Source: Alternaria dauci
Lineage: Eukaryota > Ascomycota > Dothideomycetes > Pleosporales > Pleosporaceae
DNA length: 64,000 nucleotides
NCBI RefSeq assembly: GCF_042100115.1
Contig: NC_091281.1
Coordinates: 186,001-250,000 of the forward strand
Direction: 5' to 3'
In this document: piece by piece, positions 34,369 to 46,296 of the stretch
Position numbering within the stretch: position 1 is the first letter of the stretch
Layout of the letters: each line of letters starts with the position of its first letter
Translations under genes and position numbers: made by a program
Notes under the pieces: generated by a model
Told to the model about the DNA's origin: nothing
The model's input: only the letters and a program-made list of their open reading frames with translations
Databases searched by the model: none

Positions 34369-34457
34369 GCGCCACTCCGTGATGAGGAAAAATCGACCGC
34401 CTCCCCTTACATAGCTAGTTGTGGGGTGCTCGATTTTCCCTAATCCAGGAGTGGCGC
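34369..34457. mobile_element. MITE copy A (81-89 bp, TIR CACTCC)
   Basis: Imperfect terminal inverted repeats: 34373-34397 (CACTCCGTGATGAGGAAAAA...) against the complement of 34429-34453 (CACTCCTGGATTAGGGAAAA...). Flanking GCGC occurs on both sides. In reverse orientation the whole element aligns with copy B at 37279-37357, including the shared core CACCCCACAA...CTATGTAAGGGGA. Confidence 0.7.
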
Positions 34458-34919
34458 TAGTGGCCTGGCTAACCCGCGCCGCACCACGACGGCAGACCGT
34501 TCCTTCACCCTTGCATCCCGAGGCTTAACAACACAATCCGCCATCTCGTTTATTCATGGACTCAAGAATATTCTCATTACTGCGCTTCAACGGCTTCATA
34601 AAATCCACACTCGTATGCCCTGATGTCTGCATTGTTGACGCAGGCATCACATCTACCCTGTATGTGCAAGCGGCACGACTTCTTCGCTTGCAATCTACCG
34701 CCTAGTTCGCAAGTCGCGTATGCAGAGAATCCTTCCTGCATCCTGAATTGGCAACAGCTCCGGTACCTGGGAATCTAGGTGCACTAGATCAACATGTTTT
34801 CAGATGGAGCTGAGCAGCGGAGGCAATAGTTTATTTCCGACCGATATTCTTCATAAACATCAGCATCCGCTCATCTGTCTCGGTCGTACTCAGCTGCTGG
34901 TATCACTCTCGAATTCATC
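34458..34919. other. Intergenic, promoter side of FAD oxidoreductase
   Basis: Between MITE copy A and the start of the secreted FAD oxidoreductase. No gene seen. Confidence 0.4.
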
Positions 34920-36535
34920 ATGGTACTCCTAGCAGGTGTTGCAGCGCTTCTCTTTGCTACGCCGTCAATTGCGACAGGAGCAGCCAAGAGCCTCTTCGGT
35001 GGCGAGAAAATCGCCTGCTCAAAGTTGAAGGCCAAATACCCTGAGAATACCTTTCTACCTGGAACCCCGAGCTATGCCTATGAGACGCAAGAGCGTATGT
35101 GTTCACGATCGACATGCATGCGCAATGTATGCTAACAGTTCACAGCTTATTGGTCAGCTACGGTCTACAGCAGTCCTTCGTGCGTCTTCGTTCCTCAAAA
35201 TGCGCAGCAAGTTTCGTACGCGGTCACTACAATGACCCTTACCCTTTCGAAGTTCGCTATGCGAGGAGGAGGGCACATGCCGATACCCGGCTACAACGGA
35301 ATCGACAGTTCCGGTATATTATTGTCTTCATCCAACTTGACCACTCTGTCTCTTTCATCAGACAAATCTATCGTCTCCGTTGGTCCTGGAAATAGGTGGA
35401 GGGACGTTTACGCCTATCTTCAACCATCTGGACTCGCAGTCGTCGGAGGTCGTGTGGGCCACGTAGGTGTTCCTGGTCTGTTACTCGGTGGGGGCATATC
35501 CTTTTTCTCCTCGGAGTATGGTTTTGCTTCGGACAACGTTCAGAAGTATCAAGTAAGTTTTCATCGTTTCTCTTGGGCTTAGGTCTAACTTAACAACGAT
35601 AGTGTGTATTATCCAGCGGTCTGATTGTTGAAGCGACAGCGACAAACAACTACTCTGATCTCTTCTGGGCCTTAAGGGGAGGCGGAAACTCCTTCTGCAT
35701 CGTCACACAATTCGACCTGCGACCAGTAGAGGGTAGCAATGTTCACGTTGGCATCGGACAATTCGATCAGTCCCAAGCAAAGGGCTACCTGGACGGTGTT
35801 TACAACTTTGGAAAATATGGCGGCATCGATCCAAAAGCTGCCATCATCCCCACGATCCTTACTTTCCCCGCGGCGAACTTGACAGTCTATGCGGCTGCTA
35901 AGTTCTACCACTCCACTACTGACAACCCAGAGGTGTTTGAGAACTTCACGGCGCCGAAGCTTACCCCCGTCGCCGACTCGTACGCACTGCAGCCACTCAC
36001 AGACTACATCTCAGCTACAGATGCTCTACAACCGCTAGGATTACGCCAGGAGTTCCGTACACTTTCGTCTGTCGTTGATCGAGATGCTGTTCAGCTCATC
36101 CATGACACCTTCATCTCGGGCGTCAATGCCAAGCTGCCCAGTGTTGTCAACCTCCAGGCTTCAATCACGTTTCAGCCTGTCACCAAGGCGTTCCTGTCAC
36201 ACAGTGCCAAAACTGGAGGCAATCCTCAAGGTGTGGATATCTCGAAGGCACCTTTCTTCTGGATGGTGGAGAACTTTACTTGGACATCAGCGAGCGATGA
36301 TAGCAAGGTACGCGCTGCTGCTGATGAGATCACAGCAAGTATCAACAGTTTGCTCGAGGCAAAATCATGGAGTGCTGAGTACCTGTACATGAATGATGCT
36401 GGAAAGGGTCAGCCGATTTTCCAAAGTTATCCGGCTGCAAACTTGCGAAGGCTAAAGACGATCCGTACCAAGTACGATCCTCTTCGAGTCTACACTAACC
36501 TGATGCCTGGTGGCTGGAAAGTCGCCGATGCATGA
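34920..36535 (+). CDS. Secreted FAD-linked oxidoreductase (berberine-bridge-enzyme-like)
   Basis: Three exons (34920-35094, 35146-35552, 35603-36535; introns 51 and 50 bp) encode 504 aa. The signal peptide is MVLLAGVAALLFATPSIATG. The FAD-binding type 4 domain holds FAMRGGGHMPIPGYNG, whose His is the usual covalent FAD attachment residue, then GPGNRWRDVYAYL, and VGGRVGHVGVPGLLLGGGIS followed by DLFWALRGGGNSFCIVTQF. In the second flavinylation motif the expected Cys is Val (VGHVGVPG), so single covalent attachment is predicted. The C-terminus ends YDPLRVYTNLMPGGWK, as in related fungal oxidases. Relatives act on sugars or in secondary metabolism; the substrate is unknown. No biosynthetic cluster is visible nearby. 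Confidence 0.9.
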
Positions 36536-37278
36536 TTGGCTGATTCGGATGCGTCTGTTACAGTGGTTGAATCCTTTCGCTTCGTACCATGACCAGTAAA
36601 TCTGATCTACTCCCTACCAACTCGAGAGATTCCGTCTCCAGGAAGCTTTTTCCTTCTTTTGGTCCTAGATAAAAATCAGCATCATATGCGTTTATTGAGC
36701 CATACCGTCTTCTGTGTGCTCGTACTACTACGCCTCGTCGCGAATTGGGATATACTCATTTCGATCGGGCGTACTTTGTCGTAACCAGGGGGACATGTAT
36801 TCATTCGGGTGTTCGGTGCATCGATTGCGGGAACGGAATCAAGACGCCTTGCGCTTGCCGAGTGGATGCAAAGCTTGAACGCGAAGGAACGGCACGAAGG
36901 AAGGGGCGGCATAACCGAGCCGTGTCTTTCCAAATGATCGGTCGGTCCACCATCCCTGATCCCCGAAACCTGAAATTGCTCCCTGCGGAGGATGGAGACC
37001 AGCCGCCATACCGGAGTTATGACTTGAACCAGCTATACCCACGAGAGATAAAATGACACCAGTACCTGTCTCGTCCTCGGATTGGTCGATTTGCCCACAG
37101 TTCCTTGAACCCGTCCGTCAGACTACAGGTATCCACGCACTGCCTGGTATGTCTGTCGTCGCTCCTACCGTCTCCAACATCTCTTATCGCTTCATACGAG
37201 CGAATCGAGATGGTCAACGCAGGGCTGGTGGATTCATGGTTCAGAGCGGCTTGTCGCAAGCGATTGCCTGATACACAT
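36536..37278. other. Intergenic, upstream flank of MITE copy B
   Basis: No recognisable gene; only chance frames. Confidence 0.4.
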
Positions 37279-37357
37279 CACTCCGTGATGAGATAAAACT
37301 GAACACCCCACAATTATCTATGTAAGGGGAAATTGGATTTACTACCATCACGGAGTG
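37279..37357. mobile_element. MITE copy B (79 bp, TIR CACTCCGTGATG)
   Basis: Perfect 12-bp terminal inverted repeats, CACTCCGTGATG at 37279-37290 and its complement at 37346-37357. It is about 80% alike by eye to the reverse complement of copy A. It lies about 130 bp upstream of the membrane protein start. No clear target duplication. Confidence 0.7.
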
Positions 37358-37490
37358 CAGCTTGATTACAGCAAGCACTGTGCCGTAGGATCTGGCCCAG
37401 ATGTGCTTGGCGTACATAAATGTCTTTTGAAGTAGATCGTGCCGGTCGCAGAGTCATTCAGTCCACTCGTCCATCACGAGTAACCACAAG

Positions 37491-38766
37491 ATGACGCTCA
37501 ACTACACTGAGCTCATGGTAAGCCAAACAAAAGATTTGCGATGCATCTTTGACATCAGATAGACGTTGATATGGTGCCTGTGGAGCGCATCATTCATCTT
37601 TATTGCTCTAAGAGGTATCCTACGGTGGACGTCCCAACACCGACTGTTTGCCGACGACTACTTCGCCTTCTTTAGCTTGTTATCTTTAACGGCTCTCTCT
37701 GTGGTCATCACAAGTTTGCTACCGCAGTTCTTCCTCGTGCAAGAATATTCGAAGGCAGCCATAGCAGATCCAACCACACCGATGCCACTACCACCAGACG
37801 AATTTATCGAAAGAACACGTACTGCGCTCAAGTTCATGTTCAGCCAGATGCTGTTGTTTTGGACAACTTTATGGGCTGGTAGGTTGAATTCGCTTGGACA
37901 CGGACGAAGGATGTTATGCTGACGTGTGTCTCTAGCCAAGTTTTCAATCCTGTTCTTCTTCAGGCGTTTAGTCATTGGACTGCCTGCATACATGCGTGCC
38001 TGGTGGACGTGCTTTGTATTGGTGCTACTCCTATACCTTGCATCAATCGCCTCAAACTTCCTAACTTGCCGGCCACTGGCCAAGTACTGGAGCGCAGGTC
38101 AGTATCTCATTCCCACAATTTCTGCATAACCTTCTAACCTAAATAGCGGGCTGTAGCGACCCAGACGATATCATCCGAGCCGACGCGTCCATTAAATTCG
38201 CAACAAGCGCAGATGTTGTCGCTGACGCTCTCATCATGCTTCTCCCCCTAAACTTGTTACGAAAACTACAAGTTTCACCCCAGCAAAAGTTCGGGCTTGC
38301 CATCATCTTCTCCCTCGGTACCATAATCATCGCTTTTGCGTTCGCGCGGCTTGCGCAAGTCACAAAGGCCACCTCGAATCCCGACCCAGCCGCACTTGCT
38401 GATGGGCCTGTACTACTAAGTATGTGGAGTCACATCGAGTCATCTGTATCCGTCATAGTTGCTACACTGCCAGCGTTCAGATACTTACTGAATGGAAAAA
38501 TGGGGCGTACTCGGCCAAGTTCATCTGCACCACCGGCATATGGTTCTGCGGAGCCAAGGACGCCAGGGCCGCAGAGCTTGGCCCGCCGTGTGTTCAGTGG
38601 GCATAGATGGAGTCATACCGCCAGCCTAAGATTACCGAGCAGCGAGCAGGGGAGAGTAGGGTGTAATGACTGGGGCAGTGAGACCGAGTTGAGACCTATG
38701 GTTGGAATCGAGAAACAAGTAGACTTTGCTATCGAAAGAGAACTGGCGATACCACAGCAGCATTAG
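37491..38766 (+). CDS. Fungal multi-pass integral membrane protein (rhodopsin-domain/SAT4-like)
   Basis: Four exons (37491-37517, 37563-37878, 37936-38097, 38147-38766; introns 45, 57 and 49 bp) give 374 aa. The first exon is only nine codons (MTLNYTELM). Hydrophobic segments occur at LIWCLWSASFIFIALRGIL, FFSLLSLTALSVVITSLL, SQMLLFWTTLWAAKFSILFF, CFVLVLLLYLASIASN, SADVVADALIMLLPLNLL, LAIIFSLGTIIIAFAFA and SVSVIVATLPAFRYLLN, about seven in all. The layout RxxxRxxxxDDYFAFFS and CSDPDD between helices is typical of the large fungal PTH11-related/SAT4 family. The C-terminal tail is Ser/Pro-rich and probably cytoplasmic. Function unknown; possibly signalling. Confidence 0.82.
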
Positions 38767-40046
38767 CGTTAATATCCAACTCTTCAATGGTACCAAATGC
38801 TCCATTCACTACATTCATCTGCATTATGGAGTATTTTCCGGTATCTTCAAAGACGCCACAGCATTTGACGACCCAATGATCATTGCCATACGATAGGCCT
38901 CCACCAGTGAACCCAAAGGCAACTCTACACACTCGTACGACAGCATTCAACAACCTGCCCAAGATTGAGAACTCACGTCCAGTTTCGAACGACAAAAGAA
39001 TGCCTTGCAAGAACGCGCAGTAACGTTGGCAAGAAATCCAGCAAATCACTAAACAACACAACGTGGATCCACTACAAAATCGGCGTTTGGTCGCGTTACC
39101 CGCATTTTTTCGCGCACGCAGTGTGCATCCTTTTTCTGGAGCGCCAGGTGGGGCGAAAGACCCATGGCACTGGGCTGGTATCAGTAATCGCACAAGTGTA
39201 CACCCCCGCGCTAGACGACAGGGAAAAGGTCGAACAAGGAAGATGTTCCCGACCGTTGCAACGGACTAGGAACGGGGAGGGGATGGGAAATAGTAGATAG
39301 GCTATGATGCATTTGGTAATGGAACCAGAGTGATTGATTGGTGGTTGGAGCTACGAGCCTAACTAATGTTCAACAACCCAAAATGATACATGCCAATTTT
39401 TCTCTAATTTTCGAATCTTTGCATTACGTCTGTACTTGTAGTTGGATTTCCAACTCATCACTATCGCAATTTCTACTCAAACATATTGCCCCTCTAACGG
39501 ATGGAACGACAGCATCGACGACATACACCAGGCCATCGTCACGACCGCTTTGTTCTGATACGACAAATGACTGCCTTTGTCGTCGCCAAAGTTTCTTGTG
39601 GTTCTCAATCACCGCATTATAAGCTGTTTGCAGATTGAAATAAACCACTTCTTTACACTCAACTCAGCTTACTCTTGATAAACACGTGAAGAGGGCAGGG
39701 TACGTTGCTGAGCACACTTGATGTACGTCCCCGGCATGGACAAAGCACACGATACCTAGCCTGATCTCTAAACAATCAATCAATAGAAAAAGTTGAAGGA
39801 CATAAATTTCGTAATGATTCAAGAAACATTTAATCTCCGCTAACCAATATATGCTGGCCCATCTCGCGAGGGTATAGTGATACAACCAAACGCCCGTAAG
39901 AAAAAAAAAACAATGGGAACAAGACAGAGACGCAATAATCCACGCTGAAGCGCATCGTCACCACTCGTCCCCAAACATCTAAGCTAAAAAAGGGACAATC
40001 GTAACAAGAAAAAACATCAAAGCCGGCTCATCCTCGTCGCGCCACG
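38767..40046. other. Intergenic, 1.3 kb
   Basis: No supported gene. A 154-codon minus frame at 38729-39193 overlaps the end of the membrane protein gene and has no domain character. The rest is A/T-richer than its surroundings, but not a repeat. Confidence 0.45.
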
Positions 40047-40788
40047 CTATTGCGCCAACACCCTATCAACCGCCGCTCCAGCCAGCACCTCAACTTCCTG
40101 TATACTCCCCTTGACATCGATAATCTCCACATCCTTGAGCTGCTTACACTCCGTCTCATCGGGCTCCTCGAGCGACGCAAACTGGCTCTCTACCATGGAA
40201 TCCTTCATATAGTGCCCCTTCCTCGCACGGACACGCGCAATCAGCGTCTCGAGATCGGAGCGGAGATAGACAAAGTGGACGTTTGCATTCGGGTCTTCGT
40301 CGTAGAGCCTGGCGGTGCGGATGACGTCGCGGTACTTCTTCTTGAGGGCACTGCAGGTGACGACGACGCCCTTTGCGCCGTCCTTGAGCTTCTTGAGGGC
40401 TTGGTCGCGGAGGAGGATGAGCCAGTCCCAGCGGTCTTCATCGTTGAGCGGGATACCGGCGGCCATCTTGTCAATGTTTGCTTTTGGGTGGAACTTTGAA
40501 GGCGTCAGTGAATTACTAGATGCTCGATGGGCTCCAACTAACCTCGTCGCCCTCGATGTAGTCAAAGCCATAGCGGTCTGAAAGGTGCTTGGCAATCGTG
40601 CTCTTGCCGCATCCTGCTGGGCCGGTGACTATGAGAATGTGGTGGTGGGTCGAGATTGTCATTTTGCTGGACTCGGTGGCGTTCAGGACCGACATTGACT
40701 TTGGTGAGCCCGTGTTGGAAATGGGCGGAGAAGGCGGAGAAGCATATTGCATGGGCTTTGGCTGCGAGGGATCCACGGTTTGCATCAT
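40047..40788 (-). CDS. Gluconokinase
   Basis: Two exons (40543-40788, 40047-40493; 49-bp intron) encode 230 aa. P-loop: LIVTGPAGCGKSTIAKHLSD; then YIEGDEFHPKANIDKMAAGIPLNDEDRWDWL, the GntK-type substrate-binding signature; then VVTCSALKKKYRDVIR and FVYLRSDLETLIARVRARKGHYM. This matches the GntK/YDR248C family that phosphorylates D-gluconate to 6-phosphogluconate for the pentose phosphate route. The first ~40 residues are not part of the kinase fold, so MTISTHHHILIV (40663) is an alternative start. Confidence 0.92.
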
Positions 40789-42041
40789 GGTTGTACAGTG
40801 ATTGAGTCAAGGGGTTTGGGGAGACGAGTGTTTGTAGAAGCTGGGGCTCTTGTATGACGCTAGCGATTGAGTTGGGCTCACAAGGACAGCGGGAGGGGTG
40901 TTTGGGTGGGTTAATATACGATATTGCGATGCGGGTGAAACAAGATATATGTATGCAGACGGTAGGGCCAGGCGGATATCTGCTGGGGCGTGGTGCATTT
41001 AAGGCGCGGCACTTGGGTAGCACGTCTGGAAATTTCTCCCGCAAGCCATGACGGCAGCGGCAAGGGTGGCATGGGAAGGAGCTTGTCGTTATTCTGGGGG
41101 CCAAGGCACGATGGCACGCTCCAGACGAGGAGCAGCGAATAACGAGCAGAGGCGTGCAGCTAGCCTCAGTAACAGGCCCAGCCGGCTGTAACAGCCGCGC
41201 AGCCGGGCCTGGAGAGGGATGAACTTCGGCGTTTGAAAGCGGGACCTGTCGCGTGTGGGATGACGAGTAGCGCATCTGCCTCCCCGCATGCCGACCCCAG
41301 CCCTTTCTCAGGTACTCGTGCATCCCGCCCGCCAATGGCCACGGCGGGCGACGGTGGCATTGAGCTCGACGTCTCAGGGCATCTGCATGGCGCTGTCGTG
41401 AGCACACTGCACTTCAGCTCCAGCCAGGCTGCTTGAGTAGTAAAAAAAAAACAATCTTCAGCTCACCGCTTTGACTCGTGGGAGCAAGCTGTTTGATAAT
41501 GGCGCGTGGGGGTTAGGCGAGGAATCTGAAAGGACTTCGGGCCGGTGAGGATCGAGGCTGCGAACACTCTTTGAGGCGGCTTCCGGCAGATGCATCGGAG
41601 TGAGCGTCGGTGGACCAGCCATGCATTGGCACGGGGCACGTATATCCGATCCGTACGAAGCGCATGTCCTGCTGTCTTGTGTGCACGAGGTGGCCATGTC
41701 CGCCCCCTTCGGAACGGGCAAGGCAACGAGAATGCAGAGGACCATGTGACGCGACAACAAAGGTAGCGATGCGACAGCAGATGTAGTGAGACGTGACGTG
41801 GATCCAGTCGGGAGAAAACAAGCATGGGCGTCGATATGACGAGTGCAAGGGCGATGGTGGGAGACGACGAGGAGCAGCGCTCGGGGAAGGCGGGGCAGGC
41901 TGGTCTTCACGTGACGGGCTCAACGGGGACAAGCGCGTCATGACAGCTCCTGCGACCGCATCTGGGGCGCAGCTCTCCACGACGGCCGTCTCTCGCGCAT
42001 CGGGACAATCCGCAACCCCATCGGCACATCTCGCGCCCACC
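40789..42041. other. Divergent intergenic region, gluconokinase / VPS26
   Basis: 1.25 kb between diverging starts, so it must include both promoters. No clear gene or repeat. An in-frame ATG at 41940 lies upstream of the VPS26 start. Confidence 0.45.
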
Positions 42042-43128
42042 ATGTCGTACTTCTTCTCCACCCCCGTCGACATTGACATTGTGCTCGAGGACCTGGACGA
42101 CCGCTCTGCCGTCGATGTGAAGCTGGACAAGAACCGCAAAGAGAAGGTGCCGCTGTATCTCGACGGCGAGTCGGTCAAGGGCCAGGTCACGGTGCGGCCC
42201 AAGGATGGCAAGCGCCTCGAGCACACGGGCATCAAGGTGCAGTTCATCGGCACCATTGGTAGGCGCCCTTGGACACGCGACACGGCGGCGCACAGTGCTG
42301 ACATGATGCGCCAGAGATGTTCTTCGACCGCGGCAACCACTACGAGTTCCTCTCCCTCGGCCAGGAACTCGCGGCCCCCGGCGAGCTGCAGCACCCGCAG
42401 ACGTTCGACTTCAACTTCAAGAACGTCGAGAAGCAGTACGAATCCTACAATGGCATCAACGTCAAGCTGCGCTACTTTGTCCGCGTCACCGTCTCGCGCA
42501 GGATGGCAGACGTGGTCCGGGAAAAGGACCTCTGGGTCTACTCGTACCGCATACCGCCCGAGACCAACAGCTCCATCAAGATGGACGTCGGCATCGAAGA
42601 CTGCCTGCACATTGAATTCGAATACAGCAAGTCAAAGTACCACCTGAAGGACGTAATCGTAGGCAGGATATACTTTTTGCTCGTCCGGCTCAAGATCAAG
42701 CACATGGAGCTGTCCATTATACGGAGAGAGACGACTGGCGCTGCTCCCAACCAGTACAACGAGAGCGAGACGCTGGTGCGCTTTGAGATCATGGACGGCT
42801 CGCCCTCGCGAGGTAGGCGCAGCCACGCATCTGCAGTGGGCATAACTGACCAGAGTCCAGGTGAAACGATTCCCATCAGGCTGTTCCTCGGCGGCTTCGA
42901 CCTAACACCCACGTTCCGCGAAGTCAACAAGAAGTACTCCACTCGCTACTACTTGAGTCTGGTACTCATCGACGAAGGCATGTCGCACCCACACATGTGC
43001 ACTACTGTGACTGACTCTTACCAGACGCGCGCCGATACTTCAAGCAGTCTGAAATCGTCCTGTTCCGGCAAGCACCCGAAGGCCTGACATTGGCCCAGGA
43101 GCAGAACAAGCTGATGGCAGTATCATGA
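42042..43128 (+). CDS. VPS26: Retromer subunit Vps26
   Basis: Four exons (42042-42258, 42315-42812, 42861-42977, 43025-43128; introns 56, 48 and 47 bp) encode 311 aa. It starts MSYFFSTPVDIDIVLED. Arrestin-like Vps26 motifs run throughout: LYLDGESVKGQVTVRPKDGK, EMFFDRGNHYEFLSLGQELA, YNGINVKLRYFVRVTVSR, KYHLKDVIVGRIYFLLVRLK, ETIPIRLFLGGFDLTPTFRE and KYSTRYYLSLVLIDED, ending RRYFKQSEIVLFRQAPEG. Vps26 binds Vps35 in the retromer that recycles sorting receptors from endosomes to the Golgi. The third intron has a GC donor (GAAG/GCATGT), needed to keep the IDEDARRYFKQ frame. Confidence 0.95.
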
Positions 43129-44160
43129 GAATCTAGATCAAGGTGACCAGCAGGAACACTTGCGGTTGGGGTTGTTGGACGCGGCTTGGCCAATGACTTT
43201 CCATCGAACGACGATAACAAAGCTCGGACCTCCAAATGGGCCCGATATGTACCATCACACCGCGGCGGCGGGAGCTGACGCAGCCACTGGAGCTTTTGCA
43301 GCGCATGTATGTTGCATGTGCAAGTACAGTAATATAGCAGCCCAGGCATTGTAATGTGTCGGACAGTCATCGGGTAAACTTAGTAATGTTGGCCGAGTCT
43401 CCACACAAGGAAGAAATAGCGCGTGCGCCTGCATGATCCCAGTGACACGGCGACCTCTCCATCGGTGTGCTCGTCAACCCTCTAATGATCAAGTGTGGCT
43501 TGTGTGATGCAGAGTCAGTGTCGCCACTACTTCGCACCACTCGATGCGGCTCTGTGAGCCTCAAGAAGCCCATTGGCCCTGGTGGCTCTCGGGTGATCTG
43601 CACCTAACATTCCTTTCGCACTCCCCCATCCCACCCCTACTACACTTTTTTGGAGACTTTTGATGACTCTTTCGCTCACCAGGCACTTCAATGTCATTCC
43701 ATCGCCATGCCTGTCTTGACAAGAAAGATTGCAGCTCCGCGGAACGTCCGCGCGACCCACTACCAAGATGCCGATGTCCAGCAATCTCACGATTCGCACG
43801 ACGCCACACCTTGACACAACCACCAGGATCGCCATGAAACCCTTCTTATCGAGACATGCCCACTAATATTCGGTTCCGCAAAGGGTGCATCTCCGCTCAA
43901 AATGAAGATCAGCTCGAGCGATTGGCAGATGCAGCACCGCGTCAGCGAGAGTCCCTCCGGAATACTGGGGGCGTGGGCGGAACTAGGCAAAAGCTTCCTT
44001 GCAAGTGACGTTACGCATCGAATTCTTCACTTTCCCATGGATTAATCGCGGACACGGTTTTTTACCATCTTTTACATTTAGCATCTCTTACGCCCCTGTT
44101 TTACTCTCGAGTTCCCTTACATATTGAATATCAGGTTGTTGGTAGTACTCGTTGTGAGAT
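43129..44160. other. Intergenic, 1.0 kb
   Basis: 3' region of VPS26 and promoter of the aquaporin gene. No supported gene. Confidence 0.45.
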
Positions 44161-46296
44161 ATGGAGGGCAAAGAATATAACAACGAAATGGCACAACAAC
44201 AAAAGAACCAAGCCGAGAGCAGTAAGTCATTAACGAGCTACTTTTCATTCAACGAGTTGGAAAAGAAGACGTCACCTCCATATTCTCAAGAATTGCATAT
44301 GCTGACAATACGCAGCGCAACAGCAAGGCGACTCTGCGTCCCAAAGACCAGCAGACATGTCTGGGCGGAGACAGCAAACTACAGCATCATACCAGCCACC
44401 GAGCCTGCAACAGAACTATTCCAGTGTGGGAAGCATAGGGAGACGTGAAACTGCCCACATGGATCCAAGACCTGAAAACGTGCGGAGCAATACTACCCGT
44501 TTAGACTCTCGACCCGACCATGCACGCAGCAATACTGCTTCGACAGGCATGACACACATGGGTACAATCCGAAACACGCCCACCGCTACAAGGAGCCGGG
44601 CAACCCGTGAGAACGTCAGACAGGAACCTCCTCGACGCCCGGAGAAGAAGCAACAGCAGGTCGTGGACGTTGACAATGACTACTTTTCTTTGAACCCGTG
44701 GTACAACGAGCAGAAACCGAAGCCAGTCTTTGGTCTGGGTGCGCCTTTACCACGCACTGTCCGCAAGGGTATGTGGTGGGGAAGAGGCGACCTGCGCAAG
44801 TCATTGTACAAGGTCGACGACCAAGACGCAGAAGGCGTCGCCCAGCAGGACTATGCAGACGGAAAAGGTAAGTCTTTACGAACCTTGTTAGGTTGATTGT
44901 CACGATTCTAATCAGACCAGGGACAGTTCTGGAAGAGGATTCGGAAGACTCTCAAGCCACGCTCGGCGGCGAACAGCGCCCGCAGCAGCGACGAGATCCT
45001 TCGCAATTCCAGACCACTCTCGACGGACGCAACGTCAACATGAGACGCGTGCCAACAAGCGAGGCTGACCAGTTTCTCGGCCGCAACCGTGGTCAAGATC
45101 CCAGCAGCCACGAGCACCATGAGGGCCAAGACCGGGCGCCTATCAACGAACACGGTCTGGACTACGCTGATGGACGGGGCGACCGGCAGCACTTTGGTTT
45201 GCAGGACGGTCTTCCACCGCTACAGGAGCACGATACGAATGTTTCTTCTCAAACCAAGGAGGAGGAGAAGGAGATTCAGCATCAAGAAGAGGCGGCGGAA
45301 CGAGAATTCTACAACCAGTACCGGAACCCCATCGCCAGGCTTCGGGCCAAGTATCCTCAGGTACCCGCCGAGTTCCTTGCAGTGAGTCCAACCATCCATC
45401 ATGACAATGATCTCACTAATATCGGATAGACGTTCGTCTACCTGCTCATTGGACTTTGTGTCAACCTTTCCGTCGCCACATCCCAAGAAGGCACCGGTAG
45501 TTTCGAAACCCAAGCCTGGGGCTGGGGCTTCGCAGTCATGATTGGCATCTACCTCGGCGGCGGCGTCAGCGGCTCGCATCTCAGTCCCACAATCTCCATC
45601 TCGCTATCCGTGTACCGTGGCTTCCCCTGGAAAATGGCCATCGTCTACATTTGCATGCAACTCCTCGCCGGACTCGCCGCCGGCGCCGTGGCATACGCGT
45701 GAGTCCCCGTCCCCGCCTCCTTCAATGTCAACCAAACTTACTGACAAAAACACTACAGCCTGTACGCCGACGCCATCCACCAAGTCGACCCCGGCCTCAC
45801 TCTCGAAATGACCGGCAAAGCGCTGTTCCCACAGGGCCCATTATATTCCACCGCAACCGGTTTCTTCAACGACTTTGTCTACATGGCCATCTTCGTCTGT
45901 GTCATCTTTGCCCTCGGCGACGACCAAAACAGTCCTCCAGGCCAAGGCATGACGGCCTTTGTCGTCGGCCTCACCGGCTTCGTCACCATGGTCGGACTCG
46001 GCTACAACACCGGTCTCGGTATCTCGCCTGCGCGTGATCTCGGCCCTAGACTCATTGGCCTCTGGGTCGGATATGAGTCTGCGTTTGAGAATGGGTACTG
46101 GGCGTATGGGAGCTGGGGCGCGAGTATTGCGGGTGCGTTGTGTGGCGGGTTGATGTACGATTTGTGTATTTTTGTGGGCGGCGAGAGCCCTGTGAATTAT
46201 AGGTGGCCGCAGCCGGGGGATGTTAAGTGGAAGGTGGTGGAGAGGAAGAAGTGGGTAAAGGAGCAGGCAAAGGATCAGATTCAAAAGGTGGCGTGA
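44161..46296 (+). CDS. Aquaglyceroporin (MIP family) with long N-terminus and altered NPA boxes
   Basis: Five exons (44161-44221, 44316-44867, 44921-45381, 45430-45698, 45759-46296; introns 94, 53, 48 and 60 bp) encode 626 aa. The ~370-residue N-terminus is polar and low-complexity, with LNPWYNEQKPKPVFGLGAP recognisable, as in Yfl054/Fps1-type fungal aquaglyceroporins. The channel begins at TFVYLLIGLCVNLSVATSQE. The first pore box is GSHLSPT and the second GISPARDLGPR, where NPA is usual in both. Six helices plus two half-helices can be traced to GALCGGLMYDLCIFVGG. It probably passes glycerol, water or other small solutes in the plasma membrane; the pore changes make selectivity hard to guess. 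Confidence 0.88.

Noticed and set aside
38729..39193. 154-codon minus-strand frame
   Set aside because: It overlaps the end of the membrane protein gene and has no domain, signal peptide or splice support.
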